DNA of 64,000 nt from Odontocerum albicorne (Eukaryota; Arthropoda; Insecta; Trichoptera; Odontoceridae). Numbering within the stretch: position 1 is the first letter of the stretch; each line of letters opens with the position of its first letter. The stretch is from contig OX463848.1 of assembly GCA_949825065.1 (NCBI GenBank), forward strand, positions 32,083,491 through 32,147,490, written 5' to 3'. Position numbers and translations under genes: made by a program. Positions 1-13,019 of this stretch are shown here, piece by piece. The notes under the pieces were generated by a model, which worked only from the letters and a program-made list of their open reading frames with translations, was not told where the DNA came from and did no database searches.

Positions 1-110
1 AATCTAGCTAAAAGTGAAAATATACAACTGGAAGTTAAGTCATATAAGGAGGTGTATAGTTGGAATATTACGATGCTACGAGTATATGATATTTGCTTAC
101 CCCAATAGAC

Positions 111-315
111 GACCTCCGTTACCTAGTTGAAAAATGTCTGCTCAGCCCGGGGGTTGCGGTTTTGATTCCCGCTGGAACCCAGATTACTTAAAAGTGATTC
201 GGTCTAGTTTACCCTTAAGGCCTCTTTAACATCTTTCAGGTTAGCTGAAAGATATTGCCGATTTACAATAAGTCCTCCAGGTTAAATTGAATGCAACGAA
301 ATTGTGATATAATAC
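111..315 (+). repeat. tRNA-derived SINE, near full length
   Basis: A tRNA-like head (gacctccgtt, an A-box-like cctagttga, a B-box-like ggttttgattccc) is followed by the family body: ctggaacccagatta, a gtctagtttacccttaagg segment, catctttcaggttagctga and a tail ending aacgaaattgtgat. The same order recurs in at least eight other copies in this window. The head is mutated, so it is not a functional tRNA. Confidence 0.8.
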
Positions 316-588
316 ATAGAAAAACAACGTGATGGTATATATATTTTTTCATTAACATGATACTCCTTAGCATAAGAAATAAACTTTATATCTATATGGT
401 GTTAGGAATATTTCGAAAAAGTTTTGTGAAAAAACAATGTCTTCAGCCTTTGAGACTAGAACAATTAGAGTAGGAACGAAACTCGCATTCCTCTTCGCAA
501 TTATTAACAATACTACAACACACAGAAATATAACAGTAACTTGATTGACGAAATTAACGAGTTTTAAATACTTTATTCTTAATTCAAT

Positions 589-664
589 TTGGGTACCATC
601 GGGAATCGAACCGGAAACTCTCGGGGGAGATGACAAATGTCTTACCTACCAGGCCACCGAGATA
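589..664 (-). repeat. SINE head fragment
   Basis: Only the tRNA-like head and start of the body are present, read on the minus strand: the complement of gggaatcgaaccggaaact (B box) and ccaggccaccgaga (A box). The body and tail are missing. Confidence 0.65.
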
Positions 665-3600
665 GTATGATATGCATTCATGTAGGATGAAAAATTCGAA
701 AATATTATAAGGTGTAAGAAGTTTGGGGAGAAAGTATACAACTTGCAACAATCATGTGGTTTATTTTCTGAATTTTCTGAACAAAGGAATTCGACAAAAT
801 GTAGTTCTTTACAAAAATTGGTTCACCTTTATCTTAATTTTCATACACATATTCTAGAACCGTTACATCTATATAACTTTTCTTAGGTCGGATCCCAACG
901 CCTACAAAATCCCTTGCCATCTAGCTCTGACTATGAAAACTGGGACCTATTGCATGTCCAATTTTTCTTTACACAGTTTCTCCATTCATTTTCCTCATGT
1001 ACATATATTTAGGGTGGACCATATAACGGCTTCCTTCCTGAGTCACCAATAGAATCCACTTTGCCAGTACAGTTCGATCCTACATGCTGTTATGGAGGAC
1101 AAAATAAGTCCCTATCTAGCGCAATCTACACAAAAAGACGAAATTTTATTTGTTTGTTATGAGCGTAACATCACCTAATGATGAAGAAGGAATTCTCTAA
1201 AGAAACTTCTGTTGCGGCGAAACACCTGTGTGAAAACAATAATGAACTTAAGGTCTGATGTCACGGAAGGATAATAACTCGTAACGCGTTAAAAATATAT
1301 AATTATCATAAAACAACTCAAATCCTAGAGTTCAAATAGTCCAGCAAGTGACCAGAACTTTTGCGAAAAACTTCGAATGCAGCAAAACTATCTTTTGACG
1401 CCACTAGATCGTAGAAGCCAATTCGTCCGAAGATGTAAGGCTGTATCTCTCCGGCAAACCTTGACTCGAATCATCGCTGTATCCCAAAATATGATTTGCT
1501 TTTTGATAAAATCTGCTTCGATAGTCATAAATCTGATAGGTATTCGAAGAACATGTCAAAGCCGATAATTCTAAATCTTTGATAATTTGAAGCATACCTT
1601 TTAATCTCAAATATAAAGTGCACCCATGTATAATACGCATGCTTGAATGCACATGCATGTCCAAAAAGATTTAGTTAAATGGAAATTTGTATATAATACG
1701 TACCTATAACTTTTTAAGGTTTATTTTTACATAAAACCTTTGTTAAAAAACTTTAACTTTCGATAAAAAGTGCGTTACACATAAATTACTGGGAAGTCCA
1801 TAAAAACACTGTAACTAAAAAGCTCATCTCTCGATATCGAATCGTTGCCATCATATCACTCTCATAATCTCCATTTGATGACATCTGTTCATCATTCCAC
1901 AGAGAGTTGTCATCGCTGCCGTCAAGATTATTGAAAATTAATATTACTAGTTGCAACTCGTGAAATATTCACGGAAGTAAAACAAATTCTACATTTATGA
2001 AAATATATATTCATAAATATAGAATTTGTTTATATACTCGTATATATATCATTTATACATCGTCCCCTTTTATACCGGTTAAAAAATTGTTAGCTAGGTA
2101 TTTAAAATTTGTTCAGTATAGTTTCCATCTTTTCATTTATCACGGACCCACCGAGATTCAAATTTCGAATCAATTTCGGAGATAATCCAAGTATTCCTCT
2201 CTCGTTCTCTTGTATTCAAAATACAATTTTCGTATTATTTCTTCGGCGACAGCCGTCGTATGGGTTTTGGCCTATTTATACTATGATGATTTAATATTGA
2301 AAATATTTTTTTGGCGCGTGATTTAAATATACAGCACCATTTAAGGAGGCTTAATTGAGTAAAAATTGGGTGAATCATACTCGAAATTCTACGGTTCTTA
2401 TTATTATAAGAGCTTATTAAAGTTGTTTTATGAGATATTTAAGTTGTGTAAAATAAATATTTTAAGCTTTATTTGTTAAACATTTTTTACCATTTGTTTT
2501 CAACCTCTGTGTAAAACTTGCCACTGCGACCAAATTCGCAATCTTGTAAAACGAAAAATTTATGGGACTCGTAAAAACGCGTATATTTGCATCACAGCAA
2601 GTAGTTGTAGAAAATATATATATAATTATGTATTCAGAGGCATGGTGAACATTTGGAGAAAACCTCAAAGATACCTCCGTATCTTCTTTCCCTCGGAAAT
2701 AGAGTCAGCTTTGAATAAATGGTAATTTAGTATTCATATCAGGGGTAAAAAACCTTTTTATATATGTAAAGGATTTGGTTTATTTTCGTATTCAGATAAT
2801 ACCGTAGGGAAAATATAACATATTGAGGCATAACAAGAAAGGACGCATTTAGGAATAATTCATTCACTGTGTATTGCAATTAGATTTGGTTACTCATCGT
2901 TTTAGACCTTTAGCACAATTCGTCTTCAGAATGCTTTATTGTGCGATCAGTCTACAAAGTTGAACAATCAACCCTTAGTATAACGAACAGCTAATAAAAA
3001 ATTCTAAAACCCAGAAATATTCATTTATATGTTTATCTCGTGAAAATTATATTGTGATATACTTCTTGGACCAAATGTTGGATATTTCATGCTCTTTGCC
3101 TAGAACGATTGAAACTTCTTTATTTAGTTAGACATACATATATTTTTATTTATATTTTAAATATCCACAGTAAATAATTTGAAATAAACATATTTTTAAA
3201 AACTAGGCGAACAGTGGATAACAAGTCTACAATAATGATAAAGACCTTCCATTATATAGATATAGAACATCTCTTACGACCGGCATGCAAATATTTAGTA
3301 TTGAATAGTTATTTTGTTTATTGCAATATAACATAGTTTACTGTGAAGTTTGTTTTGACGCCAGCCTCTTTTTCAAAGCTGATTTTGACAGCTCAGTACA
3401 CCGTCACATTTTCGGAGCACTAAAGTAAAAACGCTCTGACATATTTTTCAAAGAATTATATTAAACCAATAGTTCGTAACAAATAAACAATGCTGGTTTG
3501 GTCCAACGTGTAAGAAAAACATAAAGAGGCCGATATATTTGCTGAAACCCGATATGGGGAAATAACTTATACAAAAACTCGAATGTTTTTGTTGCGTCAC

Positions 3601-3950
3601 CAGTTTTTCAAACCACATACTCGTACATTCAACAGCAATGTTTGCAAATAAACTTCGAATAACCATGACAGCCATTACACCAATTAAACAGTAGTTTATA
3701 CCACGCACAGATTATTTTACTCAGAATGAAATTGCTATAAATAAAAATGAATTGGCAGATATTCTTTATGAGTTCTAAATAACATGATAAAAATATCAAT
3801 ATTGATGAAAAGCTCAACTGGATTAAATCGCTTTTTGAAGTATTTTTTTATAGAAGAGACGAGTGAATATAAAAATAATTATATGAGGCCCTATGGCATT
3901 GCAATAAAATTGTTGATGTTGTCAATAAAATAATTCAACAAATAAACGAT
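665..3950. other. No feature recognised (AT-rich intergenic)
   Basis: AT-rich sequence with short open frames only. I found no protein similarity, tandem array or clear terminal repeats. Some stretches (900-1260, 2140-2280) are less AT-rich and may be old unrecognised repeats. Confidence 0.5.
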
Positions 3951-4146
3951 GACCTCCGTGGCCTGATGGTAAGACACTTGTTTGCCGATCCGGAGGTTGC
4001 GGGTTCGATCCCCGCTGGAACCCAGATTTTTTTAAATAGTATTCCAGTCTGGTTAACACTTAGGGCCTATAAAAACATCTTTCTGGTTGGATGGAAGAGA
4101 ATGCCACATGGCAATAAACTCACCAGGTTAAAAAAATACAAGATTT
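3951..4146 (+). repeat. tRNA-derived SINE, near full length
   Basis: Well-preserved copy. The head gacctccgtggcctgatgg carries a clear B box (gggttcgatccc), followed by gctggaacccagattt, ttccagtctggtt, catctttctggttgg and the gccacatggcaataa block. The tail is degraded. Confidence 0.85.
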
Positions 4147-5005
4147 AGTATTAAATATAAAGTTCGAACTACAATAATATTTCGGGCCTTATTTTATTTT
4201 TAAAGTGTATTTTTTCCACATGTCATTAAAAATTATTTATTATAAAACAAATACTGTAGTAAGGTTATTTAAAAAAAATACTAAGTCAATGTGTCAATAA
4301 AAAAATACTTTGTGACTCGGAACAAATAAAAAAAAACACAAAAAAGTGAGTGATAGGTACAAACGTGGTCCGACTAAGTTTTTGAAGGCGTAAGCCAAGA
4401 AACTTTTCCAACAAGAGATTTAAGATAACTTTCTTCCTTTAAGAAAACTCTTGTTTTAAAAACAAAAACAAAATTTTTCAAAATTATCTCCGATGTTTAC
4501 TTTCAAAACTTTTTTTTTATTTCGGAGTGATAAAAAATCCCTTGAAAAATTGTTGAAAAGTAAACTTTTATTTTTTACCCCATCCGTGTTACCAAATTCC
4601 TGTCTCCTCTCGGTCAATCCACGTCGAAAAGGCGGGAAACTCGAGCCGCCATCTTTATTGTTGACTGGTATGTGCTGCCATCTTCAGATCACCCTTCTTG
4701 TGAATAAAAAACTACTCGGATATTGAGTGAGGGCTCTCGAAGTTTAGTGGTTTTAGAGCCCTTGTTGCATTGAAAAGTAACGAAAATCTTAACTTTTATT
4801 AACTATTGTATACATTCTGACGGGGTTATTAACAAGAAGATTTTTCAACAGGGATATAGTAAAAGAAAAATCTGTATTTGCAAACCAGTTTGTGAACCTT
4901 TTTGTATTCTTTTTTATGGGTATCGCTTTTAAAGCATACGCTACCAAAGATAAGCATTCTTTAAGCTACGTCACGAAATCTTTAATATTTGATGACTATA
5001 ATACT
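4147..5005. other. No feature recognised
   Basis: AT-rich sequence. A less AT-rich stretch at 4560-4740 has no recognisable coding potential. Confidence 0.5.
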
Positions 5006-5013
5006 ACTTAGAA

Positions 5014-5454
5014 CAGGACTGGCCAACCCATGGCCCGCGGGCTACATGCAGCCCGCACGTCCTTATGTGCGGCCTGCGGTCATAAATGACGAATTATGTT
5101 TTTTCTTCTTTTTTTAATTACCATACAAGCACATTTACGAATCAAAAACTTAGATTTCTTAGTCATTATATTACCAAATAAATACGTTTTATTGTTGGTT
5201 CAATGCATGTTTTCTCTTCATATCTAGTTGTGTATCGTTGTTTTTTTTAGATTTACACTGATTGAACACTTTCTGTGTACCTCTACATCCATATCAATCA
5301 CTTACAAAAAAAAAATTAGTACGAATTTCATTGTAAAGCCGAATTTCATTGATAAAAATATTGGAGCAAAATTTGCAATCATTCTTATTTATGTGCGGCC
5401 CTTGGAAAATTTTAGGTCGTCAATGCGGCCCGTGCGGTGATTTGGGTTGGCCTG
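5014..5454. mobile_element. hAT-type MITE with perfect 8-bp target duplication
   Basis: The ends are CAGGACTGGCCAACCC on the left and GGGTTGGCCTG on the right, imperfect inverted repeats that begin CAGG and share GGCCAACCC. The element is flanked on both sides by the identical octamer acttagaa (5006-5013 and 5455-5462). 8-bp duplications and CAG-starting termini are typical of hAT elements. The inside has several gcggcc/cggcccg words near both ends and no transposase reading frame, so it is non-autonomous. Confidence 0.85.
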
Positions 5455-5462
5455 ACTTAGAA

Positions 5463-6102
5463 CATAGTTTAGGTTATTTGATTATTTTGCGTTGAATAAA
5501 CACATTAGTGCAACAAGTAGAATTTTTGTCTAATGTTAAAGAAATAGCAAGCCCTAAGTGAATTTTAAGATTCAAGCCGCAATTGTCTATTGTCGGGCAG
5601 GTTCATAGGGCGTTTATTTTTTGCTGCTTAATTATTTAGTTTAAATGTATATGTGTATCAAGATAACAAATTACAGACAAACCTTTATATTTGAATATTT
5701 GAAAATCTTTGATTACAAATTGTTAATAATACAAGTTTAAAAAATAAATACATTTGTGTTACTCTATCTAAATAAGCGCAAGCGCGCTCAAGGGTTTCAG
5801 ATGCATATACTAACACTCAAGTTTCGCGAGTTCACTTCCTGGAAAGAGTTCTCAAGCGGGCTGGAGTGAACTCAGACGGAGTGTATTAGAACCGTAATAT
5901 TCCCACAAAAACCAAAGATCTCATCTGAAGAACAATGCTTTTGTATGAAATGAGATGCTCCATCTCAAGACCTCAATATGACCTCTTGACTTTTACATAG
6001 ACAAAGAATTAAAGAAAAAAACACTTCGTTTTAAAGTAAAATGTCTGGAAAATTGTTTCATACTTCTTGGATACATGTTACGACAAAGTTTTTGTTGAGT
6101 TT
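5463..6102. other. No feature recognised before the assembly gap
   Basis: AT-rich, with a slightly GC-richer patch near 5775-5890. Nothing identifiable. Confidence 0.4.
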
Positions 6103-6302
6103 NNNNNNNNNNNNNNNNNNNNNNNNNNNNNNNNNNNNNNNNNNNNNNNNNNNNNNNNNNNNNNNNNNNNNNNNNNNNNNNNNNNNNNNNNNNNNNNNNN
6201 NNNNNNNNNNNNNNNNNNNNNNNNNNNNNNNNNNNNNNNNNNNNNNNNNNNNNNNNNNNNNNNNNNNNNNNNNNNNNNNNNNNNNNNNNNNNNNNNNNNN
6301 NN
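6103..6302. other. Assembly gap, exactly 200 N
   Basis: An unbroken run of N of round length, most likely a placeholder of unknown true size. Reading frames spanning it are artefacts. Confidence 0.98.
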
Positions 6303-6410
6303 GAAAGGTCGATTACAACTGATGCCGATCAAATTAAGGCTTAATTGAAAATATTCAGCATTCTATTACACGAGAGCTACCTTCTATGAGCATTTCGTAC
6401 AATTTTGCGT
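6303..6410 (+). pseudogene. Mariner transposase helix-turn-helix fragment beside the gap
   Basis: Translation directly after the gap gives a GRSTTTDADQIKA-like string followed by an ITRELPS-like string, with a stop and a frame change. This resembles the second DNA-binding helix of mariner transposases (GRP...D.D.I..LI...TTREIAE) and the similar fragment at 26.4 kb. The rest of the copy may lie in the gap. Short and weak. Confidence 0.4.
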
Positions 6411-7204
6411 TTGAATTTGATCTAAAACAATGAAATTATTTCCTGACAACATAGTATAATATTGTAATTCATCATAACAATTTTAGCAACGATATTTACG
6501 CTTTGCAATTCATCAATATATATTTTTTTTTACATATGGTTAAACATGGCACACATTGCAGCTTATTGTTCAACATTATTTCTTTCAACCAATCAGCTAA
6601 TAATCAATCACAAGAATGTAAAGAATTGGGTGACTTTTGTAACGTTGATATTTGAAACTTCTAGAGGTATTGTTCTTTTTTCATTGTTGTGATGATTATT
6701 GTTTTAATTTTACTGTATTTTTTACATTGTTATTGTTTTCATCTAAAATACTTATTTCATATTAGCAATATAATTTCGTGTCCTTGGTGTAATGAAGAGA
6801 AATTTCGGATGACCCTAATTAAATCTGGTATCATCGATTATATTTATTTTCACGAAATTAAACCTCTTTTTACCGTCTGAAACCTGAGCTTGGAATTGAA
6901 AATGGGTATGTTTCGCTACAACATATTCTCAATTCTCCTCAACGGGCTAGAAGCGTGAACATTTAACAACGAAAAATCACGCAGGAACAGAGCTTTTGAG
7001 ACTTGGATTTACAAACGTATCCTTAAAATTCCTTGTACAGATTGTTACAAATGTTAAAGCGCTTGCACGTATGAATGAAAACTGAGAATTACTTAAAAGT
7101 ACAGGCTGTAAAGCAGCAGTTACAATATCTCGGTCACATTATGGAAGGCAAAATATACATTGTAACATAACTTATGTATTTATTTATCATAATTATTTTG
7201 TGTA
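6411..7204. other. No feature recognised
   Basis: AT-rich sequence leading into the minisatellite. No coding similarity seen. Confidence 0.5.
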
Positions 7205-8225
7205 CATTTTTAAACGTGAAACATCTAGCTGGCTAATTGTTATAAAGTAATTTCTACTAATAAACGTGGTACATCTGACTTATTGCTATAAAGCTATTTC
7301 TTCTCATAAGCGTTGTACATCGGGCTGGCTTATTGCTATAAAGTAATTTCTACTAATAAACGTAGTACATCTGGCTGGCTTATTGCTAGAAAGTAATTTC
7401 TACTAGTAAACGTGGTACATCTGACTGGCTTATTGCAATAAATTAATTTCTACTAATAAACGTTGTACATCTGGCTAGCTTATTGCTATAAAGTAGTTTC
7501 TACTAAAAAAGGTTGTACATCTGGTTAGCTTATTGCTATAAAGTAATTTCTACTAATACACGTGGTAAATCTGGCTGGATTATTGCTATAAATTAATTTC
7601 TACTAATAAACGTTGTACATCTGGCTAGCTTATTGCTATAAAGTAATTTCTGCTAAAAAAACGTTGTACATCTGGCTAGCTTATTGCTATTAAGTAATTT
7701 CTACTAATAAACGTGGTACATCTGGCTGGCTTATTGCTATAAATTAATTTCTACTAATAAACGTTGTACATCTGGCTAGCTTATTGCTGTAAAGTAATTT
7801 CTACTAAAAAACGTTGTACGTCTGGCTAGCTTATTGCTATAAAGTAATTTCTACTAATAAACGTAGTACATCTGGCTGGCTTATTGCTATAAATTAATTT
7901 CTACTAATAAACGTTGTACATCTGGCTAGCTTATTGCTATAAAGTAATTTCTACTAAAAAACGTTGTACATCTGGCTAGCTTATTGCTATAAAGTAATTT
8001 CTACTAATAAACGTGGTACATCTGGCTGGCTTATTGCTATAAATTAATTTCTACTAATAAACGTTGTATATCTGGCTAGCTTATTGCTGTAAAGTAATTT
8101 CTACTAAAAAAACGTTGTACATCTGGCTAGCTTATTGCTATAAAGTAATTTCTACTAATAAACGTGGTACATCTAGCTGGCTTATTGCTATAAAGTAATT
8201 TCTACTAATAAACGTGAAACATCTG
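7205..8225. repeat. 50-bp minisatellite, about 20 units, trimer higher-order array
   Basis: The unit is about 50 bp and contains acatctggctggcttattg and aagtaatttctact. From about 7400 to 8155 the units fall into a repeating order of three variants: A (cgtggtac...ggctggctt...aaattaatt), B (cgttgtac...ggctagctt...aaagtaatt) and C (as B but entered through aaaaaacg instead of aataaacg). The A-B-C block of about 150 bp repeats five times. Flanking units are more diverged, as expected when expansion acts on the middle of an array. Confidence 0.95.
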
Positions 8226-8626
8226 ACCGGATAATTTTTTTTTGTTAATTGCTATGTAATACTTTCTACTTACGAATATAATCGAGGGAAAAATGAATGG
8301 CAAACTAGGCTGAGGAAATCGCATCTTCTGGGTTAAGAACTTGCGGTAGTGGTTTGGATGCAATTTTACTGAGTTGTTCCGGGCTGCAGTGAATAGAAAA
8401 AGAATTACCGTGATGATGGCCATCACCCGATAAGAGACGGCATCTCGAGAATATGAAGATTTTAGCATATTTTCTGTTTTTGTGCTATACATTAGTACGC
8501 TTTACGCTTTTGTTTCATACATATCTGTATTGTTTATTATATGTATAATTGTACATTATAAAACATATTGTAAAATTGGTTTTACTGCTGTATTTTAAAT
8601 AAATACATAATATTAAACACATTTTT
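8226..8626. other. No feature recognised
   Basis: Short AT-rich stretch between the minisatellite and a LINE tail. The open frame here is not recognisable as a protein. Confidence 0.4.
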
Positions 8627-9043
8627 GCCATGTCTGCCCTGGAGGCTTACGAGAATTAATCCGATCTACCCTTCCGTTATAAGCACAGGCTCTTGAAGCA
8701 TTATCTATTGCCTGACTAGTCTACCTTCAGTATTAGCTGGGAAGATCAAGGTCTGAGGGAATGTGATGGAATACAAGTAGCCTGAACGAGTGGACTTTTT
8801 CTTGCAAAATAATTAGTTGTAAGAATTGTTATCTAATTATAAGTAGTATGTATGTTAGATGTTAATAATTCTAAGAAATCGTATATTAAGATTATATAAA
8901 ATAAAAATCAATATAAGATTAAGTAAGTTCATTACTTATAATATATAAATAATATTAGTTTATTAGTAAATTTGTTTGTAGGTATAGCCTGGGCATATAT
9001 TTGTAATATACGAGTATTACTTTGTTCAATAAAAAAATATTAA
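8627..9043 (+). mobile_element. Jockey-like LINE, 3' end only (copy 1)
   Basis: Strongly 5'-truncated copy of the LINE at 57390-58378. It starts at tgtctgccctggaggctta (last codons of the reverse transcriptase frame) and continues through attatctattgcctgacta, tattagctgggaagatc and the 3' untranslated region to an A-rich end (caataaaaaaat). The strand and end agree with target-primed insertion. Confidence 0.85.
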
Positions 9044-9835
9044 AAGAAGTTTGCTTTCACTTAAAACTTCTTCTTGGATTTTGACAAAGGTTTCCCCTTT
9101 AACTTTGTATATTGCAATATTGAGGAATAAATTAATTGGTTGTACCACTAATTACACCATAAATAAAATGATTGAATGACGGAAACAATTGAAGAAGAAT
9201 TCTCCACGTCGGTGAAATTATCCTGAATGCCTCACGCTTACTTCCAGAAAAAATAAGACCGTTATATTACACCAACAAATATTTTTAGTAGGTAAAAATA
9301 TTTTTAACGCCAAATACAAGGGAGATAGACTACACAAGAGCGGCATATATGAAATAGCATACTTGTGAAAATATTATATATTGAAATGACACAAAGAAAC
9401 ATAGGCACTAGAAAATAACAACATAAGCGTTGTCTATCTAATAACATTTTTTTAAACTTCGTGAACCATGTAAAAGAGATAAATTATTATTTTAAAGATC
9501 TTCAAGTTTTCCGTACGTAGCTATTGAATATTTATAAGATAAATGTTTAATTTTAATATTTATTTAATAAATTTTGCGACAGCAACTTAAATAAAAAATC
9601 AAAATTCAATACGAATAATATAAAAAGAATCGAATCAAAACAGCAAACAAATGAACTTCAAAACATAATTTACAAAAATGGAAATTCACATTGAAATTGT
9701 TAACATAAAATTAAATAAAAATGAAAAAATCATTTATGTACAAAAATGAAAAATAATATATTATCTGTCCAATGCAAAAGGTGAATGACGGGAAATGAAA
9801 TATAAGACTTAGTTTATTTTTAGTTTACATTACCT
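9044..9835. other. No feature recognised
   Basis: Very AT-rich (many A runs). No identifiable element. Confidence 0.5.
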
Positions 9836-10835
9836 TTTATTCAAAATCACTTCTTGTGAGTCAAAATACTGGAAGCGGTTGTAAAATTTTCTGAAGCACT
9901 CCTGAAACTTGTTCTTCGGAATTGCCTCCAAAATCGCGGTCGAACCTTCTAGATGTCTGAAATCGTGTCGAAACGCCAATTTCAGTTTCGGGAATAGCCA
10001 GAAGTTGTATGGAGCCAAGTCGTATAGACCCACGATACTTTTTTGACCAAGAAATAGCATACAATCTTGCTTTTGTGCGCCGGTGCAACAACGACCAGGC
10101 CCCTTGTTCCTGGTATTCGGGTCGAACTCGAAGAATCCTGCCCCATAAACGATTCAAAGCACCCAAGTACACATTGGCGTTTCCCATTTGACCTTTTGGC
10201 GTAAATTTCTTACCGGTAAGTCCTTTGGAGTTAAAATAAACGGTGAACAGAGTCTTGATTATTTTCTTCAGGATGATTACTTTTTTTGGTTTCGGTGGTT
10301 GTGAACCCTTCCATTCCGAGCTGTGGCGCTTTGTAAATAGCTCATACTGAAATCATCATGTTTCATCACTTGTTACAATGCTCGACATGAAGTCTGGATC
10401 CATATCAGATTCTCTTTTCATGTATCTGCAGTGCCCCACTCTCCAAACTTTTTGATCGTCAGTCAATGTGTGACCTTTCGTTTACCTAAATTTTTTCGTT
10501 AAAATTAGATGAACAGTGGATTTAGGAATTTCAGTTAGCTTCTCGATAAGCCTACTAGACCCACAATGATCATTTCGAAGACTTTTTTAACATTTTCTTC
10601 AATTCGAACTGTCAATGATGGTCCAGGCCGTAGATCATCTTCAATGCTCTTTCTACCATCACGAAATCTTACATACTACTTAAAAACGTTCTTAAGACTC
10701 ATTGTCACTACCATAAACAGTTTGAATCATTTCAAAAGTTTCTGTGGCACTTACCCATTTAAAACAAAATTTAATGTGGGCACGTTGCTTCATTGTTCCT
10801 TTTTTGACCGAGACTCAGAATGTACTGTCAATTGT
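9836..10835 (-). pseudogene. Mariner transposase pseudogene, nearly full length, frameshifted
   Basis: Read from 10835 downwards, the translation follows the mariner order: an N-terminal CFKWVSATETFEMIQTVYG block, FRDGRKSIEDDLRPG, a helix-turn-helix remnant, an SIVTSDET region (the first catalytic Asp sits in the family motif TGDE, here SDE), TPKGQMGNANVYLGALNRL, then YDLAPYNFWLFPKLKLAF and AIPKNKFQECFRKFYNRF at the end. At least three frameshifts and several stops break it, and the catalytic block LHHDNA.AH is disrupted. It would have encoded a DD34D-type transposase cutting at TA. No terminal repeats were resolved. Confidence 0.85.
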
Positions 10836-10839
10836 TAAG

Positions 10840-12235
10840 TGATTATAAATGAACCAGCGATGCCAGCGCTATGAAACTTTTACGGAAAATAGTCAAAATA
10901 TATCGCAAGCTAACTCATTTATTCAACCACAAATGGCGCTGGTGGTTACCCGAAAATAAAATCAGTCATCTCTCCCATTGAACAGACCGTGTATGTCATA
11001 ACTTAAAAAAAAACGATTTACGCATTGTCATGAAAAACTGTTTTATATTTATCATGATAAATTAAAATTGAAAATTCTAAAATATTCAATATCTTAGCTT
11101 CCCCCAGGAGCAAGTGAAAATATACATATCCATCGAGTTCCTCAGTCGAAAAAAAATAATATATTAGTGGTATAAACCGTTTACCTGAAGACCCTGTTAA
11201 CATGAAACAGTTTGCCTGAAACATTAAGAAATATCATGGTATAAAAAGCGCTTTCCTGAAGAAAATTCTGACCGAAACTTTGAAAAACAGCCTGGAATAC
11301 TTCGCTTTCCTGAAGACTCTGTTAACACGAAACAATCTGCATGAAACATTAAGAAATATCCTGGAGTTCTTCACAGAAAATCTGATTTGAAGTCTCCATC
11401 ACCGCTTCAAAAATTGTCAGCCACTCTTGAAGAGGGGACAATTTCAGTGTTCTGCGAATGAGTCCATCGCTATCTTTTATTCCTCTCTCGATCTATATTT
11501 ATTCAGTTGTTACCATGATTAAAAAAAAAAAAATATGAGTAAACCTGAAATATTTATTTGGGGGAATGAGTTCGCCAATATTAAAATATAGAATTTCTCT
11601 ACACGTACAATTGATAAAAACTTTTCCTTTGAATTTGAATCAATATTTAATCCCATCCCTTTAGAATCAGGTATAACCTTTTATAGTGATGGCAATAATC
11701 GAATTATTTACCTGCATTGATAGTTTTTCCTTGGATAATACACCGGAAGCGGAAGTAATATAAATTATTAGTTATTCATTAAACAAACAAAACAATTCTA
11801 ACAAATGCGATAGCCCTATTTACAAACAAAAAGCAGCCCAAGACTATTCAAATAATTGATGGAAGGCAGACACTAAACGCCAGACAAAAATCAATTCGTA
11901 TATGGTATAAAAGGCCTAAAATTAAAATCAGTCTAAGACTCGCCAATTGTGTCAATCAAGAATGCTAACCTCTAAGCCAAGGTACCAACGACTTTGTGTA
12001 CATTGTACTCCAGATAATGTTACGAGCTACGCACGCACATAAATTTAAAAATGCTTCTTCATAAGTCATCAAGGCACCCTTAAAGTGGTTCAGTATCACT
12101 TAATGGAACGAAAACTAAATAATTATCATTATCAACACCTTATTTCCACCCCAAAGCATTGATTTGATTTCCGACGATGACCAAACTTAAATGCCCTATA
12201 TTTTTTTAGGTCTTCATTTTCTATAAAAAATATCC
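10840..12235. other. No feature recognised
   Basis: AT-rich. Two related segments near 11165-11225 and 11280-11345 share cctgaagac and tgcatgaaaca/tgcctgaaaca wording, an old local duplication of about 110 bp. No gene recognised. Confidence 0.4.
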
Positions 12236-12580
12236 TAAATGTGTTAGCTAGGCATTCAAATGTCTCAGATTATAAGTGTGCTGGCAAGGCATTTCAATGT
12301 CTCGGATTATAAGTGTACTAGCTAGGCATTACAATGTATCGGATTATAAGTGTGCTAGGTAGGCATTACAATGTATCAGATTATAAGTGTGCTAGCTAGG
12401 CATCCCAATGTCACGGATTATGATATACATGTGCGAGCTAGGCATTACAATGTCTCGGATTATAAGTGTGCTAGCTAGGCATTACAATGTTTCGGATTAT
12501 AAGTGTGCTAGCTAGGCATTCTAATGCGTCTGATTATAAATGCGCTTGATCGGCATTTCGATGTCTCGGATTCGACTACC
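12236..12580. repeat. 37-bp minisatellite, nine units
   Basis: Units of about 37 bp contain tgctagctaggcattacaa and tgtctcggattataagtg. Nine aggcat-containing copies run from about 12250 to 12555. One copy carries a short extra segment (gatatacatgtgcg) and the last copies are the most diverged. Confidence 0.9.
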
Positions 12581-13019
12581 CATGTTTAACGTTTTTTATA
12601 TGAATTTGTAATGGTTCTGGCGCTCAGTACTATCGTTCAATCGAAATGCACTGTTAGTTTGATATTTGTTAAAAAGAGTGTTTTTATATATCATACAACA
12701 AATCATATGAATACATATCATAAATAAATAACAGATTTTATAACACATTTATAGAAACAAAATGTATGACACAGTACATTCATTGCCCATTCTGTTACCT
12801 ATTCATGTATCCACAATGTCTGTTAAGAAGTGTTAACCAGTATTTCAGATCTATCCGGTTCAAGTTGATGTTTATTATCAGATATATTGTGGAAATACAT
12901 TAAATGGTTACAGAACTAGCAATGAGCCTACTGTGTGATATTTTTTTTTCTTATTTCAACTTTTTAAATATTATTTCAAAATCCTGAAATATCCTTATGG
13001 ATGTTTAGGAATGGTTGTT
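12581..13019. other. No feature recognised
   Basis: AT-rich sequence with no recognised element. Confidence 0.4.

Noticed and set aside
3951..4030. Possible genuine tRNA gene (clear A and B boxes)
   Set aside because: The same head is followed by a common body and tail in many copies, and the anticodon arm does not pair well. It is a SINE.
6041..6348. Open frames crossing the N run
   Set aside because: They consist mainly of unknown residues and are gap artefacts.
7205..8225. CRISPR-like array of direct repeats
   Set aside because: There are no unique spacers between units; the repeats are head to tail in eukaryotic DNA. The same holds for the arrays at 12.2, 17.0, 23.5, 52 and 54.5 kb.
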